Assembly (NCBI RefSeq): GCF_038502225.1
Contig: NC_091382.1
Coordinates: forward strand, 14,415,714 to 14,479,713
Direction: 5' to 3'
Length of the DNA: 64,000 bases
Origin: Cherax quadricarinatus
Taxonomy: Eukaryota > Arthropoda > Malacostraca > Decapoda > Parastacidae
Shown: one piece after another, positions 1 to 13,629 of the stretch
Layout of the letters: the number at the start of each line of letters is the position of its first letter
Position numbering within the stretch: the stretch's first letter is position 1
Program-made: the position numbers and the translations under genes
Notes under the pieces: model-generated
The model's database searches: none
Told to the model about the DNA's origin: nothing
The model's input: the letters and a program-made list of their open reading frames with translations, nothing else

Positions 1-2025
1 GACAGGATGAGCCCATGGTTCACCCAAAGGTGCAGGGAGGCAAAAACCAAGTGTGCTAGGGCATGGAAGAAGTACAGAACGCAAAGGACCCAGGAGAATA
101 AGAGAGCAGTCGTAGAGCCAGAAATGAATATGCACAGGTAAGAAGGGAGGCCCAACGAAAATATGAAAACGACATAGCATTGAAAGCCAAATCTGACCTG
201 AAGCTGTTATACATCCACATCAGGAGGGAAACAACAGTTAAGGACCAGGTAATCAGGCTAAGGAAGGAGGAGAGAAAACAAGAAACCACCGAAAAGTATG
301 TGAGGAACTCAACATGAGATTCAATGAAGTGTTCACAGAGGAGACAGAAGGGACTCCAGAAAGATGGAGAGGTGGGGCACACCACCAAGTGTTGGACACA
401 ATACCACAACCGAGGAAGAAGTGAAGAGGTTTCTGGGTGAGCTAGATACCTCAAAGGCAATGGGGCCGAATAACATCTCTCCATGGGTCCTGAGAAAGGG
501 AGCAGAGGGGCTATGTGTACCCCTAACAACAATATTCAAGACATCTAACGAAACAGGGAAATTACCAGAGGTGTGTAAGACAGCAAATGTAGTCCCAATT
601 TTTTAGAAAAGGAGACAGGCATGAACCACTAAACTACAGACCAGTGTCATTCTGACATGTATAGTATGCAAAGTCATGGAGAAGATTATCAGGAGAAGAG
701 TGGTGAAACATCTAGAAAGGAATGATCTCATCAACAGCAGCCCACATGGTTTCAGGGACAGGAGATCTTGTGTCACAAACCTACTGGAGTTCTATGACAG
801 GTTGACAGCAATAAGACAAAAGAGAGAGGGGTTGGTAGATTGCATTTTCTTGGACTGTAAGAAGGCGTTTGACAGAGTTCCACACAAGAAATTAGTGTAA
901 AAACTGGAGGACCAGGCAGGGATAACATGGAAGGTACTGCAATGGATCAGGGAATCCTTGTCAGGAAGACAGCAGCGAGTCATTGTACGTGGCGAGGTGT
1001 CAGAGTGGGCACCTGTGACAAGTGGGGTCCCACAGGGGGTCAGTCCTAGGACCAGTGCTGTTTCTGGTATTTGTGAACGACATGACGGAAGGAATAGACT
1101 CCGAAGTGTCCCTGTTTGCAGATGATGTGAAGTTGATGAAAAGAATTCTTTTGAACGAAAACCAGGCAGAGCTACAAAGGGATCTGGACAGGCTGCAGAC
1201 CTGGTCCAGCAATTGGCTCCTGGAATTCAACCCCACCAAGTGCAAAGTCATGAAGTTTGGGTAAGGGTAAAGAAGATCGCAGACGGAATGCAGTCTAGGG
1301 GGCCAGAAACTACAAACTTCACTCAAGGAAAAAGAACTTGGAGTGAGTATAACACCAAGCACATCTCCTGAGGTGCACATCAACCAAATAACTGCTGTGG
1401 CATATGGGCGCCTAGCAAACCTAAGAACAGCATTCCAACATCTTAATAAGGAATCGTTCAGGACCCTGTATACTGTGTACGTTAGGCTCATATTGGAGTA
1501 TGCGGCACCAGTTTGGAACCCACACCTAGCCAAGCACACAAAGAAACTAGAGAAAGTGTGAAGGTTTGCAACAAGACTAGTTCCAGAGCTAAGGGATATA
1601 TCCTACGAAAAGAGGTTAAGGGAAATCGACCTGACGACACTGGAGGACAGGAGAGATAAGGACATGATAACGACATATAAAATACTGAGAGGAAGTTACA
1701 AGGTGGATAAAGACAGGATGTTCCAGAGATGGGACACAGCAACAAAGGGACACAGTTGGAAGTTGAAGACACAGATGAATCACAGGGATGTTAGGAAGTA
1801 TTTCTTCAGTCACAGAGAAGTCAGGAAGTGGAATGGTTTGGGAAGCGATGTAGTGGAGGCAGGATTAATACATAGCCTTAAGCAGAGGTATGATAAAGCT
1901 CATGATTCTGGGAGAGTGACCCAGTAGCGATCAGTGAAGAGCCGGGGCCAGGAGCTATGAATCGACCCCTGCAACTGCAACTATGCGAGTACGAGGTGAG
2001 GTGAGTACACACACACACACACACT
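1..2025 (+). mobile_element. Degenerate CR1/Jockey-like LINE, RT region, cut by the window edge
   Basis: Frames 364-606, 676-900, 1022-1264, 1343-1561 and 1664-1927 read as one broken RT protein: [16 protein letters not shown], then [31 protein letters not shown] (motif A), [22 protein letters not shown] (FADD box), and a C-terminal [17 protein letters not shown] block. Stops at 604 and 898 plus several frameshifts make it a relic. It ends in GGTGAGTAC followed by (AC)n at 2005-2025, probably its 3' tail. The same family is at 35435-37686 and is better preserved there. Confidence 0.88.
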
Positions 2026-2740
2026 CAAACTACCAAAAAATTAAAGTTTTAACAGTAGATCTATTCTTAGCATCCTCAGGACCACATCGTCTATGAACTT
2101 AAATTAAATTGTGATATATAACTATCCATGAATAAATGTAAGAGTAGACGAGGAGCTTGATCAGAGATTAATAAATTGACATTATAATGCTCTACCGTTT
2201 AAGGTAACTCAGGCCTCTAATAGGAAGGAATCAGAAGTAATACTGTATTACATTCCGCTAGAGGTACCAACTGTAACCCAACTTCCAAGACCCAGCCACA
2301 CCAGTGAGCCTCAGACTTGGTTTCCTACTGTTCATTCTCCTGTATGTTCTGACCACATTTAAGATTTTACATCAATGGACCAGGTACAAATGAGAGGAGG
2401 TATATACAGAGAAAGATCGACCTAGAAGAATCTTCTCTGCATACACCTCCACTTTTCTCTCCTTATTGCAATGATAAAATCACTCATGTAGTCAGAACTT
2501 ACAGAAGAAAATTACAGGAAAACATGGCAGAGTTTGACTGGTGTTCCTGGAGTTTGTAAGAATCATGGTTTGTAACCAGGCTACCTAGTTTTTTGACATT
2601 TATAGATGCATTGTCTAAAAGTTCTAAGTAGTTATAAGTTAAGTAAAAGCTGCTCAGAAAGTTTTAGAATAACCAGGGCTTTCTATAATGTATGTTAATA
2701 ATATCACATTTCCTGTACCAACTGTAAGTCATTATTTACA
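2026..2740. other. Non-coding stretch downstream of the carboxylesterase
   Basis: AT-rich sequence between the LINE tail and the last esterase exon. I see no open frame of note, no repeat shared with the rest of the window and no RNA gene. It may hold the esterase 3' UTR or, if another terminal exon exists, the start of a further intron. Confidence 0.5.
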
Positions 2741-2750
2741 GAAATAAAGT

Positions 2751-3042
2751 TTATTTCATCGTAATAAGAAGCTCGTCACGTAAAGATGTTGTTGTCAGAA
2801 AATTAAGTTTTCCGCAGCTCTTTGCTTCATCATATTTATTGACAATCTTTCCATTCAGATACACTAAAGATTTTACTGATTTTTTTTTTTTGCACGAGGA
2901 ATGTACGAGAAGCGGACAATAGATTACCATGTGCCTATAGTCTGCCTTCATGGTGGGCGTCAGTGTGAGAGACAAGTGATGGAGGTTGTCTGGACGTGCA
3001 GCTTTCCACACTATATTTAGAGAGTCATCAGGTGTTGGATTC
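2751..3042 (-). CDS. Carboxylesterase exon 10 (C-terminus, end uncertain)
   Basis: After CATGACAG| it reads [19 protein letters not shown], then [18 protein letters not shown], which matches the family C-terminus well. Beyond that methionine the frame stays open for about 59 more codons to a TAA at 2751-2753, but this tail does not look like the family (Lys run from an A12 tract, 2881-2892). Either the tail is real, or the exon ends at ATG|GTAATC and a last exon lies left of the window, or the end has decayed. An AATAAA overlaps the TAA and could serve as polyadenylation signal. Confidence 0.78.
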
Positions 3043-3637
3043 CTGTCATGAAATAAGGATGTGTGATCTGGGTTAAACATATATTAGATTCGTCTTGAAA
3101 ACTGTCACTCTCCATATGGTTATAATGGTAAAAAACATTTGATCCTAGGAGTTACAGTTATTTTCTCTTCATACTGGTGAAACGAATATTTAATATATAA
3201 AAATGTTATTTAAGTAATTTTCAGAAGGAACTTACAAATAAAAATAAAAATCCCTTTAGGATAGAGCAAAGATACCAGAGAAAGGCTCTTGAAGCTACTT
3301 TACCCTTCCTCGGATTAAAAAATTTTAACCTCACACATACTGTATGACTCTTGAAGGTTTAGCACGTTCCCATGAATTTGATAGTAAAATAATGGTAAAC
3401 TACATTACCCAGTAGCTGCAAAATTGGTCCAGAGTTTAAGCATGATGTGTCTCACTTTGAGGTCGTCTGGCCACTCCAGCGGCTTCCAGATAGTCTTCTC
3501 GCCAGTGAACAAGTAGAACATATCATCCGCATGGGTCACCCCTGTACACAATAACATTCACTAAGCTTTATGTGTGTCACATGTAAGTTTAATGATGTCT
3601 TGTGAATATAATAATAATTAAAATAAATATACTTTGA

Positions 3638-3713
<76 letters not shown>

Positions 3714-6700
3714 GATGATAATGATTATTATTGTTACTGTTATAGCAGGTAGTAGGTTGGTAGACAGCAACCACCCAGGGAGGTATTACCGTCCTGCCAA
3801 GTGAGTGTGAAACAGAAACCTGTAACTATTTTACATGATGGTAGGATTGCTGGTGTCTTTTTTCTGTCTCATAAACACGCTGGATAACAGGTATATCTTG
3901 CTATTTACACTTACACTTAGGTAACACTACACAGACACGCACATGCATATATATACATACACCCATCCATGTTTTTCTTATTTTTCTTAATAGTTCTCCT
4001 TCTTCTTTATTTACTCTATTTTCCAAGAGGAAGTGGAAAAGCAACTTTCCCTTGTAAGCCATGGAGTAACCCCTGCTCGTATAGAAAATACTAAAAAAAG
4101 AAAAAAGAAAATCTTGGATGCTTGAATGTGCGTGGATGTAGTGCGGATGATAAAAAAGAGATGATTGCTGGTGTTATGAATAAAAAGAAGTTGGATGTCC
4201 TGGCTCTAAGTGAAACAAAGTTGAAGGGGGTAGGCGAGTTTCAGTGGGGAGAAATATATGGGATTAAGTCAGGGGTATCTGAGAGAGTTAGAACTAAGGA
4301 AGGGGTAACAATAATGTTGAAGGATTAGTTATGGAAGGAGAAGAAGGAATATAAATGTTGTGGCATGCAAAGAGTAAGTAACCTTTATTCGGCACATGTA
4401 CACACCCTCATTCACAGGCTATCTCCCCCAACCAGCGAACCAGGTAACTGAGGGTTGACGATGGGGCCCCGTCGTTGAACCAGTAACCAGGTTCCAGCCA
4501 ATAAGAAGATGGTTTTGGCAATCGCAGAGGTGTTGTGGGTACCACTCTCCTGTCTGCCCTTGTCATTCCCATTCTAGAGCTGGTTGAAGCACGGTCTGCT
4601 CTCTAGTGGCTTCTATGCTGCCTTGCTTACTGTGGAGTGCACTAATACCTATCACTGTACATAGTGTATATAGTGTACATACTGCTGTTCTAAATTGATG
4701 TAGGATAATATAAGTCAAAATTTTTCTGCTGTGCTTATTTTGCTCCCTTTACACCCAGGATAACAGGCCATTTGGACTCCTGGGTTGTAATAAATGTATA
4801 AATTCAAGGATTATGTGGATTATAATAAGGGTCGGATGCGACAAGTTGGTCATAATAAGAGTGTATGCACCTGGAGAAGAGAGGAGTGTAGAGGAGAGAG
4901 AGAGAGATTTTTAAAGATGATAAGCGAGTATGTAGGAACTTTTGAACCAAGTGAGAGAGTAATTGTTGCAGGCGACCTAAATGCTAAAGTAGGAGAAACA
5001 TTTAGAGAGGGTGTGGTAGGTAAGTTTGAGGTGCCAGGTGTAAATGATAATGGGGTCCTTTGATTGATCTGTGTATAGAAACGGGTTTGGTTATAGGTGA
5101 TGCATATTTTAAGAAAAACAGGATAAATAAATAACAGATATGCAAGATATGATGTAGGGCGTAATGACAGTAATTTGTTGGACAACGTATTGGTAGATAA
5201 AAGACTGGTGAGTAGAGTTCATAGAGGGGCCACAGATATATCAGATCATTTTTTAGTTGTAGCTACAGTGAGAGGAAAAAAGTAGATGGGATTCATAGAA
5301 AATAAAAGCTACAAGTAAAAGAGAGGTGAAGGATTATAAACTAAAGGACGAGGCTCTTAGGGAAAGATATAAACGAGTATTGGAGGATAGATGGGCTAAT
5401 GAGAGTATAGGCAATGTGGTCGAAGATGTATGGGGTAGGTTTAAGAATGTAGTGTTAGAGTGTTCAGCAGAATTTTGTGGTTACAGGAAAGTGGGTGTGG
5501 GAGGGAAGAAGAACGATTGGTGGAATGTTGATGTAAAGAGAGTAGTAAGGGAGAAAAAGTTAGCATATGAGAGGGTTTTACAAAGTAGAAGTAATGCAAT
5601 GAGGGAAGAGTATATGGAGAGAAAAGAGAGGTTAAGATAGTAGTGAAGCAATGTATAAAGAGAGCAAATGAGAGAGTGGGTGAGATGTTATCAACAAATT
5701 TTGCTGGAAATAAGAAAAAGTTTTGGAGTGAGATTAATAAGTTCAGGAAGCCTAGGGAAAGAATGGATTTGAAAGTTAGAAATTGGAGAAGAAAGTTATT
5801 AAATAGAGAGTTAGAGGTATCGGGAAGATGGAGAGAATTCTTTGAGGAATTGGTAAAGGTTGATGAAGATAGGGAAGCTGTGATTTCGTGTATAGTGTAA
5901 AGAGGAATAACATCCTGTAGCAGTGAGGAAGAGCCAGTTGTGAGGCAGTGGGTAAAATGAAAGGGGGCAAGGCAGCTGGGATTGATGGGATAAAGACAGA
6001 AATGTTAAAAGCAGGAGGGGATATAGCTTTGGAGTGATTGGTGCTTTTATTTAATAAATGTATGGAAGAGGGTAAGGTACCTAGGGATTGGCAGAGAGCA
6101 TGCATAGTTCCTTTGTATAAAGGCAAAGGGGACAAAGGAGAGTGCAAAAGTTATAGGGGAAAAAGTCTGTTGAGTATACCTGGTAAAGTGTATGATAGCT
6201 TTTATTGAAAGAATTAAGAGTAAGACGGAAAGTAGGATAGCAGATGAACAAGAAGGCTTTAGAAAAGGTAGGGGGTGTGTAGGTCAAGTGTTGACAGTGA
6301 AATATAGGTGAACAATATATACATAAGGGTAAAGAGGTTTTTGTGGCACTTATGGATTTGGAAAAGTCCTGTGGCAGATGTTTTAAATGTATGGAATAGG
6401 AGGTAGGTTATTGAAATCGGTGAAGGGCGAGGCTCAGGTTAGAGTATGTATGAGAGAGGGAAACTATTTCCCAGTAAAAATAAGCCTTTGACAAGGGTCT
6501 GTGATGTCACCATGGTTGTTCAATATATTTATAGATAGGGTTGAAAGAGAAGTGTATGCTCTGGTGTTGGTAAGAGGTGTGGGGTTAAAAGAAGTGGGAA
6601 TTGTTACAGTTGCTCTTTGTTGATAAAACTGTGTTTTTGGGATATTCTGAAGAGAAGTTGCAGATTGGTGGATAAGTTAGGTAGGGTATGTAATAGAACA

Positions 6701-7690
6701 AAATTAAAAGTGAATATAGGATGTGGATAAAAAAGTTAGGTGACGAAAGATTAGGTTTCAGATTGGGGGGGGGAAGAGAGCATAGAGGAGGTGAATGAAT
6801 TCAGATATTTAGGACGTATCAGCAGATTGGTCTATGAAATATGAAGTGAATCATAGAGCTGATGAGGGGAAAGTGATGAATGGTGCACTGAGGAGTCTGT
6901 GGAAACAAAGAAGTTTGTCCATGGAAGAAAAGAGGGAATGTATTAGAGAACAGTTATACCAACGCTCATAATTATGTTGGTGTGAAAGATGGGTGGTGAA
7001 TGTTGCAAGAAGGCGGTGAAGATGTCATATCTAAGGGCAAGGTGGAGTGTGAATATAATGCAGAGAATTCATAGTTTGGAAATTAGTAGGAGGTGTGGCA
7101 TTACCAAAACTATTATCCAGATGGCTGAGGAGGGATTGTTGAGGTGGTTCGTACATGCAGAGAGAATGGAACAAAATGGTATTACTTCGAGAGTGAATAA
7201 ATCTGTAGTGGAAGAAAAGCGGGGTAGGGGTCGGTCTAGGAAAGGTTGGAGGGAGGAGGTAAAGGAGGTTTAGTGTGCTAGGGGCTTGAACTTCCAGCAA
7301 GCATGCGTTAACGTGCTTGGTAAAAGCGAATGGAGAAAAATACTTCATAGGACTTGACGTGCTGTTGGAGTGTGATCAAGGTAACATTTATGAAGGGATT
7401 CAGGGAAACTGGCAGGCCGGACTTGAGTCCTGGAGATGGGAAGTACAGTGCCTGCAGTCTGAATGACATGTGTTAATGTTGCAGTTTTATAAGTGTAGTG
7501 TAAGCGCGCCTATGGCAAGACAGTGATGGAGTGAATGATGATGATGTAAGCTTTTCTTTTTCGGACCACCCTGCCTTGGTGGGAGACGGCCGATGTGTTA
7601 ATACAAAATAATAAAATAAAGAATATTATTATTATTACAATAATAATTAAGCTATAAAAAACAATACTACTGCTACTACTACTACTACTC

Positions 7691-7785
<95 letters not shown>

Positions 7786-8101
7786 TAATTCAAAAAACAA
7801 CAATGAAAAACACATTACATTGAATACACTGATGAGAAGCGATGGTTGTTTTTTTCAGAAACTGGATCTACCTTCCACTTCCTTGGATCATAATTGATTT
7901 TCTCTCATATTTAAGTTTAGTTTGATGACACAGGTTAGCACTTCCCCATTAATATAATACTGTAATCTCTTCCCAGGTGTCATACCTTAAAGAACTCTCA
8001 CTCCCAGGTGTTGCATGACCCTACGAGTTTAGTGCGCTTCCATACCCATGTTAATAATAATAATAATAATAATAATAATTATAATAATAATTATAATTAT
8101 A

Positions 8102-8158
<57 letters not shown>

Positions 8159-8174
8159 GCTATATTTATTATTA

Positions 8175-8247
<73 letters not shown>

Positions 8248-11200
8248 GATGCAAATGACTATGTCAATAAAGGGAAGTTTGAAACTCACAGTGCCGACCA
8301 ACACTGATGTTTGAAGGTCTTGCCAATGTTCGTTGACCTTTATGGTTTAGTTCAAGTATAAATATTTTCTTATTAGGTTCCATATTTTTAGCATGGATAA
8401 TGGCTGCTGTGTCTTGAGGTATGTTGTAGAGACGATCATTAAACATCTGATTAAGAAGGAAGAAATCACACTTTAGGGAACCATCCTACTGATAACATTC
8501 TTCTGAGAATGAATCATGTACCTGTTTGTTAATGAAATGATTCTCAAACACATTACACCTGAAATACATATTTCATAAGTTGTATGAGTATTGATTTTGT
8601 AATCAGAGTTAAATAAATTGCCTTAAATATTCAATTATATTATATCTGTTTTTTAAGGCGGTGGGGGATATAAAAACTTTTATATTAACAAATAAATTTT
8701 AAGTCATTTAATGATGTTTGACGTCTGACAAATGTCTGTTTAAAAATATATATAAAAAAATGCACTTGGTAGATAAAAAATGGCAGATGGATAATTGCAA
8801 GCATTAATTAGAATTATCTCTTACCCGACAGATATTCTCTGCATCTTCCACGTTAACTCTAACACCTCCAACATATTGATCAAAGATCTTGGTGGCAAGT
8901 TCCACAGGTTTAGTCTCATCTTCTAAGCGAAGTGACGCTGGACCAAACTTGGCGAAGTTGTTCAGAAGACCTGATTTTATAGATTCGTTCTTGTAGAATT
9001 CTGTTAAAATTACAAAAACTAGAACTAGGTAAGTCTTCCCAGGATGATGTAATAGATTCTAGAAATATTTATACTATATAACCCACCATGGAATAACTCG
9101 AATTCTTGTTAGGGATTTTTTATCTAAGAATATGTAGCCATCTTACCTTTTCTTGGATCAAATGGTGCGCAATAGCCTTTGCTGGTTTACTGATTTTCAC
9201 TAACGTAATGATAATAATAATCATGATGATAATTTTCTAATATTTCAGAAGTATTAGATGTGGCAGGAGAATTTAATACATATATATTAATTGATAATAT
9301 CATAGTCTTAAATTCTTCATAACTTATCATTTAGAGCCTTCTTTGATACAAAGATTATGTCCATAAGAGAAAATTGGAAGAGGAAGAGCGAGAACACGAA
9401 CAGCAGGAGCAACAGAAATCTATAATACAAGAAGAAATGAATAGCAGTTAGAGGATGAAAAATAGGAAAGAGAGCAAGAAAAGATGGAAAAACAGCCGAG
9501 AAAGGGGCAGGAAGAAGAACCTCAGACAAAGCAGAAGGAACAGCAGGCAGATGATGAAAATGATTGGAAGACCAGCAGGCAGTGGAGGAGTAGTTGCACA
9601 AGGATAAAAACAGGAGCAGGATGGATAGTTGGGAGAAAGAAAAGGATAAAGCAAAGAATGAAGAAAAATAAGAGGAAGAGGAAGTGTATGTAGTGAAAGA
9701 GTAGAAGTAGGAAGAACAGATGCAGCAACAACAACAAGAGCAACAATTAGCCTAAATTTGGGCTGAGAGAGGAAATGATAAGTAAAAACAATAAATATTA
9801 AAATAAAATTGACGCACTGAGTGCCTGAGAGCCGCCCTCATGAGAATTGAGTCCAAATATGACGTCCACGCTGTTGTGATTTCCCTGAGTCATCAACACT
9901 TCAGGTTCAGCTGGAAGGAAGTCACCATCAACACGCGGGCCCAGCAGCAGCTGGGGAAACACGCCTACCTGAGTAACACAAATAACACTAACCTATATTC
10001 TTGTGTAATACAAATAACATTAAGAATAGATATGCCTAGGAATAAAGTTGTGAGAAAAAACTAGTAGTATATCTTTAATTAGCATTTGTGTCTTTTTACT
10101 TTACGCAGAGTGTGAAGTTACCCTGTCAGGTCACGTATTGACCAAACAGATGAACAAAAGGTTCAGTAAATATAAAGCTATTTATAATCTGTGTAATTAC
10201 AAGCAACATTGTCCCTGTTTTATCTGATATAACTAATTCGACCTTATCTCATTTCTAGAGATGATGAAGTTTGTTACAATGACAGACATGCTCAAGTTTT
10301 GATAGCCAAAGATGTATTTATTTTCTTTATTGTTTGTGTTCAAGTCCTCAGTTCTCTTACCAACAAGAGAAGGAAGAGCAAAAACACGAACAGCAGGAGC
10401 ATCAGAAATCTAGAACAATAGAGGAAATGAACAAAAGTTGGAGGAAGAAATAGAAGATGAAAAATAGGAAGCAAAGGCAAGAGGAGGAAGAGGAAGAACA
10501 GCAGAGAGTAGAGGAAGGAAGAAGAACTGCAGGCAAAGGTAGACAACAGCATAAGGAACAGCAAGCAGAGGTAGAGTAGAGCACAAGAAAGAAAAAGGAG
10601 GAGGATGAAGGGAAGGAGAAAGAAAAGTATGAAAACTAAGAGGAACAAGAGGAAGTACATGTACAGGAAGAGTAGCAGCCATCGAATGGAAGTGTGTAAG
10701 CTCGGCTTTACCCGTTTTATTGAAGAACAGTCGCCATACATAGATCCTTCATTCCTCGGTGGCTGTGACATGCTATATGTAGGTGACATGCTATATGTAG
10801 GTGACATGCTATATGTAGGTGACATTCTATGTATAGGTGACATGCTATATGTAGGTGACATGCTATATGTAGGTGATATGCTATATGTAGGTGACATGCT
10901 CTGTGTAGGTGACATGCTCTGTGTAGGTGACATGCTATATGTAGGTGATATGCTGTATGTAGGTGACATGCTATATATAAATGACATACTATATGTACGT
11001 GATATGCGCTATGTAGGTGACATGCTATATGTAGGTTACATGTTATATGTAGGTGACATGCTCTATATAGGAAATATCCAAGGACTACCACTGTAACACA
11101 CAACTCCACATTAGTGACGAAAATAGTTTGAGTTAGTTAGACTTGCTTAGCATGTGGCCAGTTGGCCTGAAGCAGTGTTCCTTTCTTCATAACTAAGTGA

Positions 11201-12589
11201 GTGTGATTTGAACCTTCCTTGCTTATGTCAGTAGGACTTCTGCAGTTTTCCCTCTTATGCATTTAATAATCGTTTTCATGAGACTTACATGTCCTTTACT
11301 TACATGTCCTTTACTTACATGTCCTTTACTTACATGTCCTTTACTTACATGTCCTTTACTTACATGTCCTTTACTTACATGTCATTTACTTATATGTCCT
11401 TTACTTACATGTCCTTTACTTACATGACCTTTACTTACATGTCCTTTACTTACATGTTCTTTATTTACATGTCCTTTACTTACATGTCCTTTACTTACAT
11501 GTCCTTTACTTACATGAACCAAAGGAATGAGGTATATAAAAGTAAGATCTTTTGACCCATGTTTATTAGGTACTATTAGAACGACATGTAGTTAAGACAA
11601 AACATATGTCATAGATGACATGTTACTTTGGACATCAAAAACAGGACAAATGTCTTCCAGTGCTGGTCTCTGTCAGCTAATGATCTTTGTGTTCTCAGGT
11701 AACGAGAAACCATGAAATATTGCCTTAATAAACGAATAAACACTAAGAATCACAGTAAATAAATGTCATACTGATTGACTTTGTTGTGTTATATCTTAAG
11801 TTGGTTACAGGATTCATAATGGTTAAGTATCTATTTTTTTAAATAATTATCAGTGGACATGTTCCTGAATTTCCAATTTTGAAAATAAATGGAATGAAAA
11901 ATTTAGTAATTGCTATGAAAATCAGAACGAAGGATAAAGAAAACACAAATTACTCTGATCTACAACAAAAATGTTTCTGAAATGAAACTAAATTTAAATT
12001 TAGAAAGTACATAGGTAAGTACTGGTTTTCGAACAGAGTTGTGGATGCGTGGAACAATCTTCCGAGTAGGGTGATCGAGGCTAGGACCTTTGTGGCTTTA
12101 AAAAGAGATTGGACAAATATATGAGTGGGAGGGGCTGGGTTTGATTGGGGTCGTGGGTACTGGAGTAAATTCTTTGGTAGTTTAGGTAGGGGTGGTTTTG
12201 ATAAGGACCTGCTAGTAGGCCTACTGTAGTGTTCCTCCATCCTTATGTTCTTATATTTTGAGAATAAAAAGGCTCAATACCGTGAATGGAACAAAGCACA
12301 AATAACACGCACATGGGAGTATGAAACTTATGACGACGTTTCGGTCCAAATTGGACCGAAACGTTGTCAGGAATTTCTTTCACCTACGCAAGAACAAAGA
12401 TATGTCAAAATACCCAACTGGACATATATACACAAATGCTTGCACACACACATATAGATATTTTTATATTTAGATACATTTATTTTTTATCTCTACTCTC
12501 TCTCATCATTTTGCATGTATTGTGGTAAAGATGGCTGAGCTTGTGGAATGACACGGATACATTCCATGGATCGGGCACTTATTACTTTT

Positions 12590-12630
<41 letters not shown>

Positions 12631-12654
12631 TAACAACAATAATAATAATAACTA

Positions 12655-12688
<34 letters not shown>

Positions 12689-12817
12689 TACATTATTTAC
12701 ATTATAATTAATACAGCTATTATTATTATTATTAATATTATTACAGCTATTAAAATAATAATTATTATTATTTACATTATTATTATTACAGCAACTATAA
12801 TTATTACAGCTATTATA

Positions 12818-12889
<72 letters not shown>

Positions 12890-13018
12890 TACATTATAAT
12901 TAATATAGCTATTATTATTATTATTATTATTATTAATATTATTACAGCTATTAAAATAATAATTATTATTATTTACATTATTATTATTACAGCAACTATA
13001 ATTATTACAGCTATTATA

Positions 13019-13066
<48 letters not shown>

Positions 13067-13205
13067 TACATTATAATTAATATAGCTATTATTATTATTA
13101 TTATTATTATTAATATTATTACAGCTATTAAAATAATAATTATTATTATTTACATTATTATTATTACAGCAACTATAATTATTACAGCTATTATAATTAT
13201 TAGTA

Positions 13206-13275
<70 letters not shown>

Positions 13276-13387
13276 AGCTATTATAATAATAATTATTATT
13301 ATTATTACATCTACTTTTTTTTTATTATTACTGTCATCATTATTTCATTATCAGCATTATCAAAATCACCATTACCTTTTATTATTA

Positions 13388-13439
<52 letters not shown>

Positions 13440-13562
13440 TTACATTATTATAATTATTATTATTAGAGCTACTATTATTATTATTTTATTATTACTCTCA
13501 TTATTATTTCATTATTATCATCATCAAAATCACCATTATCTTTATTTTCTTCTTATTAATAA

Positions 13563-13629
<67 letters not shown>

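Noticed and set aside
2751..3080. 109-codon minus frame as an independent gene
   Set aside because: It contains esterase exon 10; the first codons are intron 9 read through the CATGACAG acceptor.
10340..11096. Repeat-protein frames on both strands (GDMLYV and SPTYSM repeats)
   Set aside because: Products of an 18-bp minisatellite whose period is a multiple of three; both strands are equally open, there is no start context and the unit varies without regard to codons.
10764..11517. CRISPR-like array
   Set aside because: Units are head-to-tail with no unique spacers, and the sequence is eukaryotic.
11289..11555. MSFTY-repeat protein
   Set aside because: 15-bp minisatellite artefact, as above.
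12548..13453. 301-codon isoleucine-rich open frame
   Set aside because: It lies wholly in the (TTA)n array; the triplet repeat keeps all frames open. Same for the frames at 3589-3774, 7510-7815, 8048-8254 and 24553-24985.
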